DNA of 10,123 bases. Source: Micromonosporaceae bacterium (GTDB lineage: Bacteria; Actinomycetota; Actinomycetes; Mycobacteriales; Micromonosporaceae). Under the pieces are notes generated by a model. The model was not told where the DNA came from. It did no database searches and worked only from the letters and a program-made list of their open reading frames with translations. The position numbers were made by a program, and so were the translations under genes. Location: NCBI GenBank assembly GCA_017354595.1, contig JAFMQQ010000060.1:1-10123 (forward strand), read 5' to 3'. Every line of letters starts with the position of its first letter. The first letter of the stretch is position 1. Below are positions 1-6,899 of the stretch, piece by piece.

Positions 1-586
1 TGGTCCGCCACTTGCGGGCGCCGAGCGCGAGGCTCGCCTGGCGCAACTCGTCGGGTACCAGGCGCAGCATCTCCTCGCTCGATCGGATCACGACCGGGAG
101 CATCAGACACCCGAGCGCGAGGGCGCCGGCCAGGCCGCTCTCCTGACCGGTGGTGAGCACCACCGCGGTGTAGATGAACAGGCCCATCACGACCGACGGG
201 ACGCCGGTCATCACGTTCGCCATCAGGCGGATCGTGCGGGCCAGCGGGTTCTGCCGACCGTACTCATTGAGATAGATCGCGCCGAGCACGCCGAGCGGGA
301 TGGCCAGCAGCGAGGCGATGCCAGTCATCAGTACGGTGCCGGCGATCGCCGGGCCGATGCCACCACCGGCGATCTGCGCCTGCCGCTCGATGCGCTGGGT
401 CAGGAAGTCCCAGCTGATCATCTTGGCGCCCTTGGCGATCACGTAGTACATGACCAGCGCGATGGGTACGACGGCGATGAGTACACACAGGACGATCAAG
501 GTCTTGGCGACGATGTTGCTGGTCCGCCGTCGGGCCGACAGCGCGCCACTGGTCAGGTCGACCGGCGCCTGCGCGAGGGTGGTCAT
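1..586 (-). CDS. pstA: Phosphate ABC transporter permease PstA (3' end cut by window edge)
   Basis: One of the two membrane subunits of the high-affinity phosphate importer PstSCAB; with PstC it forms the channel driven by the ATPase PstB. The visible 195 residues have a polar N-terminus, a first membrane segment at about 28-50 (rich in V, I, L), further segments at about 80-105 and 124-145, and one near 153-168. The EAA loop that contacts the ATPase begins at about 177 (VPDELRQASLALGARKW). The remainder, normally about 100 residues, lies beyond base 1. The ATG start at 586-584 overlaps the pstC stop in ATGA, implying translational coupling. A good Shine-Dalgarno, AGGAG at 598-594, sits 7 bases upstream inside the pstC end. 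The position after pstS and pstC distinguishes PstA from other binding-protein-dependent permeases. pstB would be expected next, to the left. Confidence 0.95.
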   Translation of the reverse strand, partial: MTTLAQAPVDLTSGALSARRRTSNIVAKTLIVLCVLIAVVPIALVMYYVIAKGAKMISWDFLTQRIERQAQIAGGGIGPAIAGTVLMTGIASLLAIPLGVLGAIYLNEYGRQNPLARTIRLMANVMTGVPSVVMGLFIYTAVVLTTGQESGLAGALALGCLMLPVVIRSSEEMLRLVPDELRQASLALGARKWRT

Positions 587-1578
587 CGCGCCGCTCCTCT
601 CATCCGGATCTCGGCCCGCCGCACGATGACCTCGGCCGCATAGTTGATCAGAATCGTGATCGCGAAGAGGAGTACCCCGCAGGCGATCAGGGCCGACCGG
701 CCCGGTGGTATGCCCGGGTCTCCGAAGTTGAGGGCGATCACCGAGGCGAGCGAGTTGCCGGAGGCGAACAGGTTCGGCGTGACCTGGGTGGCTGCCCCGA
801 TGGTCAGCGCCACGGCGATCGTCTCGCCCATGGCCCGCCCGAGGCCGAGCATGATCGCTCCGACCATGCCGCCGAAGCTGTGCGGGAAGACCGCACCCTT
901 GATCATCTCCCAGTGCGTCGCGCCAAGGGCGTACGCGGCCTGCTTGTCCGACTCCGGAACCGTGGCGAAGACCTCGCGGGTGATCGAGGTGATGATCGGG
1001 ATGATCATGATCGCGACGATGATGCCGGCGGTCATGAAGCTGCGCCCGGTGGTGATCGGATCGCCGAACAGGCTCCCGATCACCGGGATCGGGCCGAGCC
1101 CGGAGTGCAGCCCCTTGAACACCTTCAACAGGACCGGGCCGACCACGATGATGCCCCACAGGCCGAAGACGACCGACGGGATCGAGGCGAGCAGGTCGAT
1201 GACGGTCACCACGGTCGACCGCAACCGCCGCGGTGCGAGTTCGGTGAGGAACAGCGCGATGCCGATCGAGATCGGTACCGCGAAGATCAGCGCGATGATC
1301 GACGTGACCGCGGTGCCGTAGACGAAGGACAGCGCGCCATAGACCGGCGGCTGGCCGTTGACCTCGAGCGGGATCCAGTGGTCGCTGGTGACGAAGGTGA
1401 AGCCGGCGAACCGCAGCGCGGGCCAGGCCTCCTTCAGCGTGGTGAGCAGGATCAGGGCCAGGATGGCCAGGACCAGCATGCCGGATCCGAGGCTGAGGCC
1501 GGAGAAGGCACGGTCCGAGGCGACGCTGCGGCCCTTACTGGCCAGGCGGACGGCGCGCGGCTCGGCGATCTGCGTCAC
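583..1578 (-). CDS. pstC: Phosphate ABC transporter permease PstC
   Basis: Membrane permease subunit of the Pst phosphate importer, pairing with PstA in the cytoplasmic membrane. The 331-residue product is close to the usual PstC length. Predicted membrane segments lie at about 32-49, 84-113, 122-150, 182-200, 236-256 and 296-316. A periplasmic loop at about 52-80 carries the DHW and PPVYG residues typical of PstC. The EAA loop is at about 207-234 and includes AAYALGATHWE. It is followed by GRAMGET at 247-253, a strong PstC hallmark. The start is GTG at 1578-1576, chosen because GGAG at 1590-1587 lies 8 bases upstream. The gene follows pstS by 93 bases containing a strong hairpin and overlaps pstA by 4 bases. 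Expression is expected from the PHO-box promoter upstream of pstS, reduced by that hairpin. Confidence 0.97.
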   Translation of the reverse strand: MTQIAEPRAVRLASKGRSVASDRAFSGLSLGSGMLVLAILALILLTTLKEAWPALRFAGFTFVTSDHWIPLEVNGQPPVYGALSFVYGTAVTSIIALIFAVPISIGIALFLTELAPRRLRSTVVTVIDLLASIPSVVFGLWGIIVVGPVLLKVFKGLHSGLGPIPVIGSLFGDPITTGRSFMTAGIIVAIMIIPIITSITREVFATVPESDKQAAYALGATHWEMIKGAVFPHSFGGMVGAIMLGLGRAMGETIAVALTIGAATQVTPNLFASGNSLASVIALNFGDPGIPPGRSALIACGVLLFAITILINYAAEVIVRRAEIRMRGAAR

Positions 1579-1605
1579 GGTTAGAACTCCAACCTGTATC
1601 GACTC

Positions 1606-1647
1606 AGCCCCGGGGACGGAGCGTACGCCGCATCCGTCCCCGAGGCT
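1606..1647 (-). terminator. Intergenic hairpin between pstS and pstC, probable attenuator or mRNA-stabilising stem
   Basis: The arms GGGGACGGA (1612-1620) and TCCGTCCCC (1633-1641) are perfect complements of 9 bp. The stem continues outward through one pair, one mismatch and four more pairs (AGCC at 1606-1609 with GGCT at 1644-1647). The loop is 12 bases and holds the palindrome GCGTACGC. It lies 24 bases after the pstS stop and is not followed by a T-run in the direction of transcription. It is therefore more likely a partial terminator or 3'-end stabiliser than a full terminator. The pstC Shine-Dalgarno lies 15 bases beyond it. The expected effect is more pstS mRNA than pstCA mRNA, which suits a binding protein needed in excess over its permease. 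Confidence 0.75.
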
Positions 1648-1671
1648 TCAGTCATTCGATCAGGGTCTGGC

Positions 1672-2766
1672 TCAGGTCTGGACCTTGTCCAACTGGGCCA
1701 GAGCCTTGCTCTGCAATGCGGGTGGCAGCGTTGAGAAGTTCACCGACTGCGCGAACTGCTGTCCGTTGTTCAGAAGCCACTTGATGAAGGCGACCACGTT
1801 CTTGCCCTTGGTCGCGTCGTCGTACTTGGTCCTGACCAGCAGGTAGGTCGGGGACGTGATCGGGTACGTAGTGGCGCCGGCGACGTTGAGCGGGTCGAAG
1901 GACAGGTCGTCCTTGACGGTAGCGCCGGCCAGGGCCGCGGACGAGCCCTCCAGCGTCGGCTGGACGAACTGGCCGTCCTTGTTCTTGATCGACGCGAAGA
2001 CGAGTCCGGCCGCCTTGGCGTCGGCCAGGTCCACGTATCCGATGGCGCCGTCGCTGCTCTTGATGATCTGCGCTACGCCGGCGTTCTTGGCGCCGCCCGT
2101 GGTGTCCTTCGGCCAGTTGACGGTGTCGCCGCTGCTCAGCTTCCAGACGCTCGGCACCGCCTCGGTCAGGTACTTGGTGAAGTTGTTGGTGGTCCCGGAG
2201 CCGTCCGACCGGTGGGCCACCACGATCGGCTTGTTCGGCAGGGTGGCGCTGGGGTTGTCCGCCTTGATGGCCGGGTCGTTCCAGGTCTTGATGTCCCGCT
2301 GGAAGATCTTGGCCAGCGTCTCGGGGCTCAACTGGAGGTTGCTCACGCCGGACAGGTTGTACGAGACCGTGATGGGTGCTGCCACGGTGGGGATATAGAA
2401 GAAGGAGCCGGCGGCCGGGCCGTCGCCCTCCTTCACCAGGCTGTCGGTACCGGCGAAGTCAGTGATATTGGAGCCGAATTCCTTCTTGCCAGTGCCGGAA
2501 CCGACCGCGTTATACGTGATGTTGAGGTTCGGCGCGACATTCGAGAATTCGTCCAGCGCCTTCTGGTAGTAAGGGTTCGCGAAGGTGCTACCCGATGCCT
2601 TCAGGGTGCCGGACAGCGACGACAGGTCGGTGCCCGCCGAAGAAGAAGTGGTGTTCGTACCGCCACCGCCGTTGCCGTTGCCGCTGCAGCCGGCGAGCGC
2701 TAGCGCCGCCAGCGCCACTCCAGCGACACCGGCAAAGACGCGCCGCGAGAGCACGATGCGGTTCAC
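1672..2766 (-). CDS. pstS: Phosphate-binding lipoprotein PstS
   Basis: Extracytoplasmic phosphate receptor that captures inorganic phosphate and delivers it to PstCA. From the chosen GTG start it is 364 residues. The lipoprotein signal has Arg residues at 3, 8 and 9, a hydrophobic stretch at 10-26, and a lipobox ending ALAGC with lipidated Cys27. A Gly/Asn/Ser/Thr-rich linker at 28-50 follows. The phosphate ligands known from E. coli PstS can be placed: T61 and F62 in GSTF, S90 in GSGTG, D108 in AGTDS, and R186, S190, G191 and T192 in HRSDGSGTT. GAIGYVD at 240-246 is also typical. The frame stays open 73 codons further upstream, but that part is Arg-rich, lacks family similarity and crosses the promoter, so GTG at 2766-2764 is preferred. 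AAGGG lies about 10 bases upstream. It is the first gene of the operon, under a PHO box. Confidence 0.97.
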   Translation of the reverse strand: MNRIVLSRRVFAGVAGVALAALALAGCSGNGNGGGGTNTTSSSAGTDLSSLSGTLKASGSTFANPYYQKALDEFSNVAPNLNITYNAVGSGTGKKEFGSNITDFAGTDSLVKEGDGPAAGSFFYIPTVAAPITVSYNLSGVSNLQLSPETLAKIFQRDIKTWNDPAIKADNPSATLPNKPIVVAHRSDGSGTTNNFTKYLTEAVPSVWKLSSGDTVNWPKDTTGGAKNAGVAQIIKSSDGAIGYVDLADAKAAGLVFASIKNKDGQFVQPTLEGSSAALAGATVKDDLSFDPLNVAGATTYPITSPTYLLVRTKYDDATKGKNVVAFIKWLLNNGQQFAQSVNFSTLPPALQSKALAQLDKVQT

Positions 2767-2854
2767 CTTGAATTTGCCCTTCTGTAGCAGTTCGGTGCAG
2801 GCCGGCTGACCTGACGGGCCGACCGTAGGTTCAGTGGGTAGCCGGTGAGTCCAT

Positions 2855-2876
2855 CCAGAGTGAATGAGGGGTGAAC
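2855..2876 (-). promoter_or_regulatory. PHO box (PhoP-binding direct repeats) upstream of pstS
   Basis: Read on the minus strand, two adjacent 11-base units are seen: GTTCACCCCTC (2876-2866) and ATTCACTCTGG (2865-2855). Both carry TTCAC at the same place in the unit. This fits the actinobacterial PHO box, built from 11-bp direct repeats of the form GTTCACC, to which phosphorylated PhoP binds. The box ends 88 bases before the pstS start codon. The -35 and -10 elements are not clear. TACGGT at 2827-2822 is a possible -10, but this is weak. Confidence 0.8.
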
Positions 2877-2930
2877 AGACGACGTAGTTGAGTAACCGAG
2901 ACGGCATCCGCCGGACGGCACGTCGCCTGA

Positions 2931-2970
2931 TCGCGCGCCGCGGATCGCAGCCGCGAACCGCAGCGCGCGA
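2931..2970 (-). terminator. GC-rich inverted repeat after the GH63 gene, possible terminator
   Basis: TCGCGCG (2931-2937) pairs perfectly with CGCGCGA (2964-2970). Inside that come one further pair, one mismatch and four pairs, giving about 12 paired positions around a loop of 14 bases. It lies about 48 bases after the stop of the GH63 gene and 55 bases before the PHO box, so it could separate the two transcripts. There is no T-run, and inverted repeats arise easily in sequence this GC-rich. The rest of the 251-base gap (2767-3017) holds the PHO box, the pstS leader and nothing else I recognise. Confidence 0.4.
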
Positions 2971-3017
2971 AGACCCACCGTCCACTCGGCACGATCATCA
3001 ATATGGTCGAGCGCCGG

Positions 3018-4337
3018 TCAGCTGAAGAGCATGTCCAAGGCGAGCGCGGCGGTCCAGCTGAACTCCTCCGCGCCGATGCCCTCGCAGGTGACCGGGTGGT
3101 AGTACTCGTAGCAGCCGCAGCGCTCGATCATCGCGAGCATGCTGCGGCGCAGCATCCGGGCCCGGTCGTAGTAGCCGTGCACCCGCAGTCCGCGCAGGAG
3201 CAGCCAGTTCATGTTGACCCAGATCGGCCCGCGCCAGTACCGGTGCGTGTCGAAGTCTGGAGCCGTACGGTCGTAGCTCGGTACCGGCAGCTCGTGCATG
3301 CCGAACCGGTCGGAGGAGGCCTGCTGTACCAGCGAGTCGGCCAGCTCCGCCGGCAGGTCGGGCAGCAGCAGCGGGATCAGCCCGCCGATGCAGTGGGCCG
3401 GGCTGCGCCCGCCGGTGCGCACGTCCCGGGCGTGGAACATGCCGGTCTCCCGGTCGTAGAGCCGGGTCACCACTGCGTGCGTGATGCGGGCCGCCTCCGC
3501 CTTGTGTGGAACCGGGTCGGCGCCGACCGCCTCGGCGATATCGGCCAGCGACAGTTCGGCCGCGGCGACGATCGCGTTGAACGCCGGGTCCTCCACCACG
3601 AACGGGTGCCGGTCGAGCAGGTCGGCGTCCCGGTACCCGCCGGCCCGGTAGGACTCGGCGAGGGCGATGTACCGGGCGTAGTCCGCGTCGGTCGGCCGGT
3701 CCTGCGACTCGGCGACCGCGATGTCCCGCCGGCGGTGCCGGCGCAGCAGGTCCATGTCGGCGGGTACGGCGGCCAGCGGCAGGTCCCAGGCGGGGCTGTT
3801 GTCCTGTCCGGACTCCCAGGGATGCACGATGCTGGCCAGGCCGTTGCCGCCCAGGTCCCGGTTGCGGGCCAGGTAGTTCTGCTGGGCGACCAGACGCGGG
3901 TACAGCCAGGAGAGCTGGTCCCCGTCGCCGGTGCGCCGGTACAGCTCCCATGCGGCCAGGGCGTGCACCGGCGGCTGGATCACGCCGGTGGTCGCGTGGT
4001 CGCTGTCTGGCGGCTGCGGCGCGTCCCAGAACGCGGGGCCGGGGAAGTAGTCCCGTTCCGCCACGTCCGGGTCGAAGACGATGTGTGGTACCCGGCCATC
4101 CGGCCACTGCGCGCAGAACAGGCTGCGTAGCTCGCGCCACCCCCGCTCGGGCGCGGCCACCGCGAGACCGATGGCGATGAAGCCGGAATCCCAGCTCCAT
4201 TGGTGTGGGTAGAGGCTACGAGAGGGGACTGTGTGATCACCGGTCCAGTTCTCGTCCAGCACCTTGCGGGCGCGTTCGCCAAGCGCGGTTGGTGCCGGCA
4301 GGCTTGCCTGCTTCATCGACTCCATCCTGCTACTCAT
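3018..4337 (-). CDS. GH63-family glycoside hydrolase, probable glucosylglycerate/mannosylglycerate hydrolase
   Basis: A cytoplasmic enzyme of 439 residues, with no signal peptide, expected to fold as an (alpha/alpha)6 barrel. Recognisable blocks are HQWSWDSGF at 45-53, QPPVHALAAWELY at 121-133, HPWESGQDNSPAWD at 172-185, HRYWRGPIWVNMNWLL at 365-380, CYEYYHP at 409-415 and EEFSWTA at 424-430. This pattern and length match the compact GH63 hydrolases of actinobacteria and Thermus that split glucosylglycerate or mannosylglycerate, compatible solutes, into sugar and glycerate. Asp179 or Asp185 is the likely general acid. Glu411, in a motif resembling the EKY motif of GH37 trehalases, is the likely base; these assignments are inferred. 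Starts at Met1, Met5 and Met8 are possible; Met8 (4316) has GGAG just upstream, so the N-terminus may be 7 residues shorter. It is divergent from katE. Substrate confidence is moderate, family confidence high. Confidence 0.85.
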   Translation of the reverse strand: MSSRMESMKQASLPAPTALGERARKVLDENWTGDHTVPSRSLYPHQWSWDSGFIAIGLAVAAPERGWRELRSLFCAQWPDGRVPHIVFDPDVAERDYFPGPAFWDAPQPPDSDHATTGVIQPPVHALAAWELYRRTGDGDQLSWLYPRLVAQQNYLARNRDLGGNGLASIVHPWESGQDNSPAWDLPLAAVPADMDLLRRHRRRDIAVAESQDRPTDADYARYIALAESYRAGGYRDADLLDRHPFVVEDPAFNAIVAAAELSLADIAEAVGADPVPHKAEAARITHAVVTRLYDRETGMFHARDVRTGGRSPAHCIGGLIPLLLPDLPAELADSLVQQASSDRFGMHELPVPSYDRTAPDFDTHRYWRGPIWVNMNWLLLRGLRVHGYYDRARMLRRSMLAMIERCGCYEYYHPVTCEGIGAEEFSWTAALALDMLFS

Positions 4338-4364
4338 GTACCGGGCCTACCCCCGCGCCCGCCG

Positions 4365-4370
4365 ACCCTA
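4365..4370 (-). promoter_or_regulatory. Possible -10 element for the GH63 gene
   Basis: On the minus strand TAGGGT (4370-4365) fits the actinobacterial TANNNT form of the -10 hexamer, 27 bases before the first possible start codon. No convincing -35 hexamer is found 16-19 bases upstream, so the call rests on one short motif. Confidence 0.3.
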
Positions 4371-4419
4371 CCGCACTGTGGGATATGCCGCGCTGACGGC
4401 TGCGGCACAACCAGCGCGA

Positions 4420-4444
4420 GTTTGCCGGTCGCGGTCCCGGGTAG
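4420..4444 (+). promoter_or_regulatory. SigB/SigF-like stress promoter for katE
   Basis: GTTT at 4420-4423 is followed after 15 bases by GGGTAG at 4439-4444. The general-stress sigma factors of actinobacteria (the SigB/SigF group) recognise GTTT, 14-16 bases, then GGGTAT or GGGTAC. Only the last base here departs from that. Transcription would begin at about 4450-4452, leaving almost no leader before the katE ATG at 4454. This agrees with the absence of a good Shine-Dalgarno there. Catalase control by such sigma factors is known in streptomycetes; its use here is inference. Confidence 0.5.
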
Positions 4445-4453
4445 CGGGCACCC

Positions 4454-6574
4454 ATGAAGGACCAGCAGCTCTCCTCGGCAAGGGTTGACCTGGACGACAG
4501 CATCCTGACCACCGACCAGGCGATCCCGGTCGAGGACACCGACAACTCGCTGCGCGCCGGAGCTCGCGGACCGACACTGCTGGCCGACTTCCACCTCCGG
4601 GAGAAGATCACCCGGTTCGACCACGAGCGGATACCCGAACGCGTGGTGCATGCGCGCGGCTCCGGGGCGTACGGGTGGTTCCAGCCGTACGAGTCGCTGC
4701 GCCGGTACACCACCGCACACTTCCTCACCGATCCGGCCCGCCGTACGCCGGTGTTCGTCCGATTCTCCACCGTGCAGGGCTCCCGGGGATCGGCCGATAC
4801 GGTCCGGGATGTTCGAGGCTTCGCCACGAAGTTCTACACCGACCAGGGCAACTTCGATCTGGTCGGCAACAACATGCCCGTCTTCTTCATCCAGGACGGC
4901 ATCAAGTTCCCGGACTTCGTGCACGCGCTGAAACCCGAGCCGCAGCACGAGATGCCGCAGGGCGCCTCGGCACACGACACCTTCTGGGACTTCGTCTCGC
5001 TGCAACCCGAGACCATGCACCATGTCATCTGGCTGATGTCCGACCGGGCGCTGCCGCGCAGCTACCGTGCCATGCAGGGCTTCGGGGTACACACCTTCCG
5101 GCTGGTCAATGAGGAAGGGGAGGGTACCTTCGTCAAGTTCCACTGGACCCCCGCGGCCGGTGTGCAGTCGCTGGTCTGGGACGAGGCGCAGAAGATCGCC
5201 GGTAAGGACCCGGACTTCAACCGCCGCGACCTGTGGGAGTCCATCGCGGCCGGCGTCTTCCCCGAGTACGAGCTCGGGATGCAGCTGATTCCGGAGAGCG
5301 ATGAGTTCGCCTTCGACTTCGACCTGCTCGACCCGACGAAGATTGTGCCGGAGGAGCTGGTACCGGTGACACCGGTGGGACGGATGGTGCTGGACCGCAA
5401 CCCGGACAACTTCTTCGCCGAGACCGAGCAGGTCGCCTTCTGCGTCGGCAACATCGTGCCCGGCATCGACTTCAGCGACGACCCGCTGATGCAGGCCCGC
5501 CTGTTCTCCTATCTGGACACTCAGCTGACCAGGTTGGGTGGGCCGAACTTCGCGCAGCTTCCGGTGAACCGGCCGGTGGCGCCGGTACGCAACCACCAGC
5601 AGGACGGCTTCGGCCAGCAGCAGATCCCGACCACACCGGCGAACTACCACCCGAACTCGCTGGCCGACGGGTGCCCGCGGCTCTTGGGCGGCGGCGTGGG
5701 TGGAGCCGGCCGCGGATGGGTGCCGGGCCCGACCGCCGCCTTCCTGCACTACCCGGAGCGGGTGAAGGGGGTGGCGCACCGGCGCCGCAGCGAGACCTTC
5801 GCCGACCACTACTCCCAGCCGACCCTGTTCTGGAACAGCATGTCCGGCTGGGAGAAGGAGCACATCATCGCGGCGTACCGGTTCGAGCTGGGCAAGGTGG
5901 ACAGCCGCGAGATCCGGGACCGCGCGGTCGGCCAGCTGGCCCACATCGACCTCGACCTGGCGAGTGCGGTCGCCGCCGGGATCGGCGTGGCCGCACCGGA
6001 GAAGGTCGCCGACAACCACGGCCGCAGCTCGCCGGCGCTGAGCCAGAGCAACGGGCGGCTGACCGGCAGTACCGGTATCGCCGGGCGCAAGGTGGCCTTC
6101 CTGGTCGCCGATGGCGTGGAGGCGCCGAGCGTGACGGTACTGCGCGACGCGCTGCAGGAGCGGGGCGTGGTCGGCGAAGTGCTCGGCCCGGTGGGCGGCA
6201 CGGTGCAGTGCTCCGAGGGCGATCAGCTGCCGGTGACCCGGGCGCTGCCCACGGTCGGCTCGGTGCTGTACGACGGTGTGGTGGTAGCCGGTGGCAGCCC
6301 CGCCTGCGTGGCGGCACTCGCCTCCGACGGGTACGCGGTGCATTTCGTGGCCGAGGCGTACAAGCACGCCAAGCCGATCGCCGCGCTCGGCAGCGGTACC
6401 GAGCTGTTGCTGGCCGCGTCGCTGCCCAACCCGAACACCGCGCCGGGTGCCCTGGACGGTGTGGTCACCCACGAACAGCCGGGTCCGCCGGCGGCGGCTC
6501 TGGTGGAGGCGTTCGTCGCGGCGCTCGCCGCGCACCGCCACTTCGGGCGGCCGTTGGAGTTGGTACCGGCCTAG
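4454..6574 (+). CDS. katE: Large-subunit monofunctional catalase, HPII/KatE type
   Basis: Haem catalase converting hydrogen peroxide to water and oxygen in the cytoplasm, expected to be a tetramer. The 706 residues align without gaps to the E. coli HPII core: distal His66 in VVHARG, Ser105 in RFSTV, Asn139 in LVGNNMPVFF, Arg349 and proximal haem-ligand Tyr353 in RLFSYLDTQ. The N-terminal arm is about 62 residues shorter than in HPII. The C-terminal domain (about 545-706, opening RKVAFLVADGVEAPS) has the flavodoxin-like DJ-1/PfpI fold found in clade 2 catalases. Its nucleophile-elbow position reads GSGTE, without Cys, so it is probably structural. The position of HPII His392, which cross-links to the haem-ligand Tyr, is Cys330. 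The ATG at 4454 has no clear Shine-Dalgarno, in line with a near-leaderless mRNA. The divergent neighbour degrades an osmolyte, hinting at shared stress control. Confidence 0.97.
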   Translation: MKDQQLSSARVDLDDSILTTDQAIPVEDTDNSLRAGARGPTLLADFHLREKITRFDHERIPERVVHARGSGAYGWFQPYESLRRYTTAHFLTDPARRTPVFVRFSTVQGSRGSADTVRDVRGFATKFYTDQGNFDLVGNNMPVFFIQDGIKFPDFVHALKPEPQHEMPQGASAHDTFWDFVSLQPETMHHVIWLMSDRALPRSYRAMQGFGVHTFRLVNEEGEGTFVKFHWTPAAGVQSLVWDEAQKIAGKDPDFNRRDLWESIAAGVFPEYELGMQLIPESDEFAFDFDLLDPTKIVPEELVPVTPVGRMVLDRNPDNFFAETEQVAFCVGNIVPGIDFSDDPLMQARLFSYLDTQLTRLGGPNFAQLPVNRPVAPVRNHQQDGFGQQQIPTTPANYHPNSLADGCPRLLGGGVGGAGRGWVPGPTAAFLHYPERVKGVAHRRRSETFADHYSQPTLFWNSMSGWEKEHIIAAYRFELGKVDSREIRDRAVGQLAHIDLDLASAVAAGIGVAAPEKVADNHGRSSPALSQSNGRLTGSTGIAGRKVAFLVADGVEAPSVTVLRDALQERGVVGEVLGPVGGTVQCSEGDQLPVTRALPTVGSVLYDGVVVAGGSPACVAALASDGYAVHFVAEAYKHAKPIAALGSGTELLLAASLPNPNTAPGALDGVVTHEQPGPPAAALVEAFVAALAAHRHFGRPLELVPA

Positions 6575-6585
6575 CGTGCGGCCGC

Positions 6586-6612
6586 CCGGCATCTGGGTTG
6601 TCGGATAGCCGG
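6586..6612 (+). terminator. Weak hairpin after katE
   Basis: CCGGCATC (6586-6593) can pair with GATAGCCGG (6604-6612), giving an 8-bp stem with one bulged A and a 10-base loop, 12 bases after the katE stop. No T-run follows. It may slow transcription before the small downstream gene, but it is too short and imperfect to be firmly called a terminator. Confidence 0.25.
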
Positions 6613-6662
6613 CAGCGGTGGTGTGCAGAAGTGCGCAGAGCCGGTACCCGTTGTCTGAGCTC

Positions 6663-6899
6663 ATGGATGGCATGTCGTTGACGCTGACCCGCTGCCCGGA
6701 ACCGGGCTGCCCGGCACCCGCCGAGATCCTCGACCGGCGAGCGCTGCACTCGACCGATGGTGCGGTCGAGCACTTACGCATCCAGTGCCTGCACCGGCAC
6801 CACTTCCTGTTGCCGGCCGACCGGCTGCCGGCTGCGCCGGCGGCGACCGCCGACGCGGGCGACCGGTACCGCGGTGGCCGTCGGCGCATCGGTTCATGA
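6663..6899 (+). CDS. Small Cys/His-rich protein of unknown function, possible zinc-binding
   Basis: A 78-residue protein; I do not recognise a characterised family, though proteins with this layout appear familiar from actinobacterial genomes. Residues 5-52 look folded: SLTLTRCPEPGCPAPAEI, then LHSTDGAVEHLRIQC, then HRHHFLLP. Cys11, Cys16, Cys42 and His44, His46 or His47 could bind one zinc in a ribbon-like fold. The tail from about 55 is Ala/Pro- and then Arg/Gly-rich, probably disordered. The start is uncertain: ATG at 6663 is used, but ATG at 6672 begins the conserved-looking part and would give 75 residues. Neither has a strong Shine-Dalgarno. It starts 88 bases after katE on the same strand and ends tail-to-tail with the lacI-type gene, the two stops sharing TCATGA at 6894-6899. 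The frame is not a shadow of another gene over most of its length. Confidence 0.65.
   Translation: MDGMSLTLTRCPEPGCPAPAEILDRRALHSTDGAVEHLRIQCLHRHHFLLPADRLPAAPAATADAGDRYRGGRRRIGS

Noticed and set aside
880..1584. Long plus-strand open frame opposite pstC, rich in Asp, Arg and Gln
   Set aside because: It is an antisense shadow of pstC with strongly biased composition and no ribosome binding site.
2846..2854. A third 11-bp PHO repeat directly after the two called units
   Set aside because: The next unit has CTCACC out of register by several bases, so it does not continue the repeat.
2767..2985. A 73-residue N-terminal extension of pstS
   Set aside because: It crosses the PHO box and promoter, is Arg-rich, and would bury the lipoprotein signal peptide; the GTG at 2766 starts directly before that signal.
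3003..4130. Long plus-strand open frame opposite the GH63 gene
   Set aside because: Low-complexity Val/Gly/Gln/Arg protein; the minus strand carries clear GH63 motifs over the same bases.
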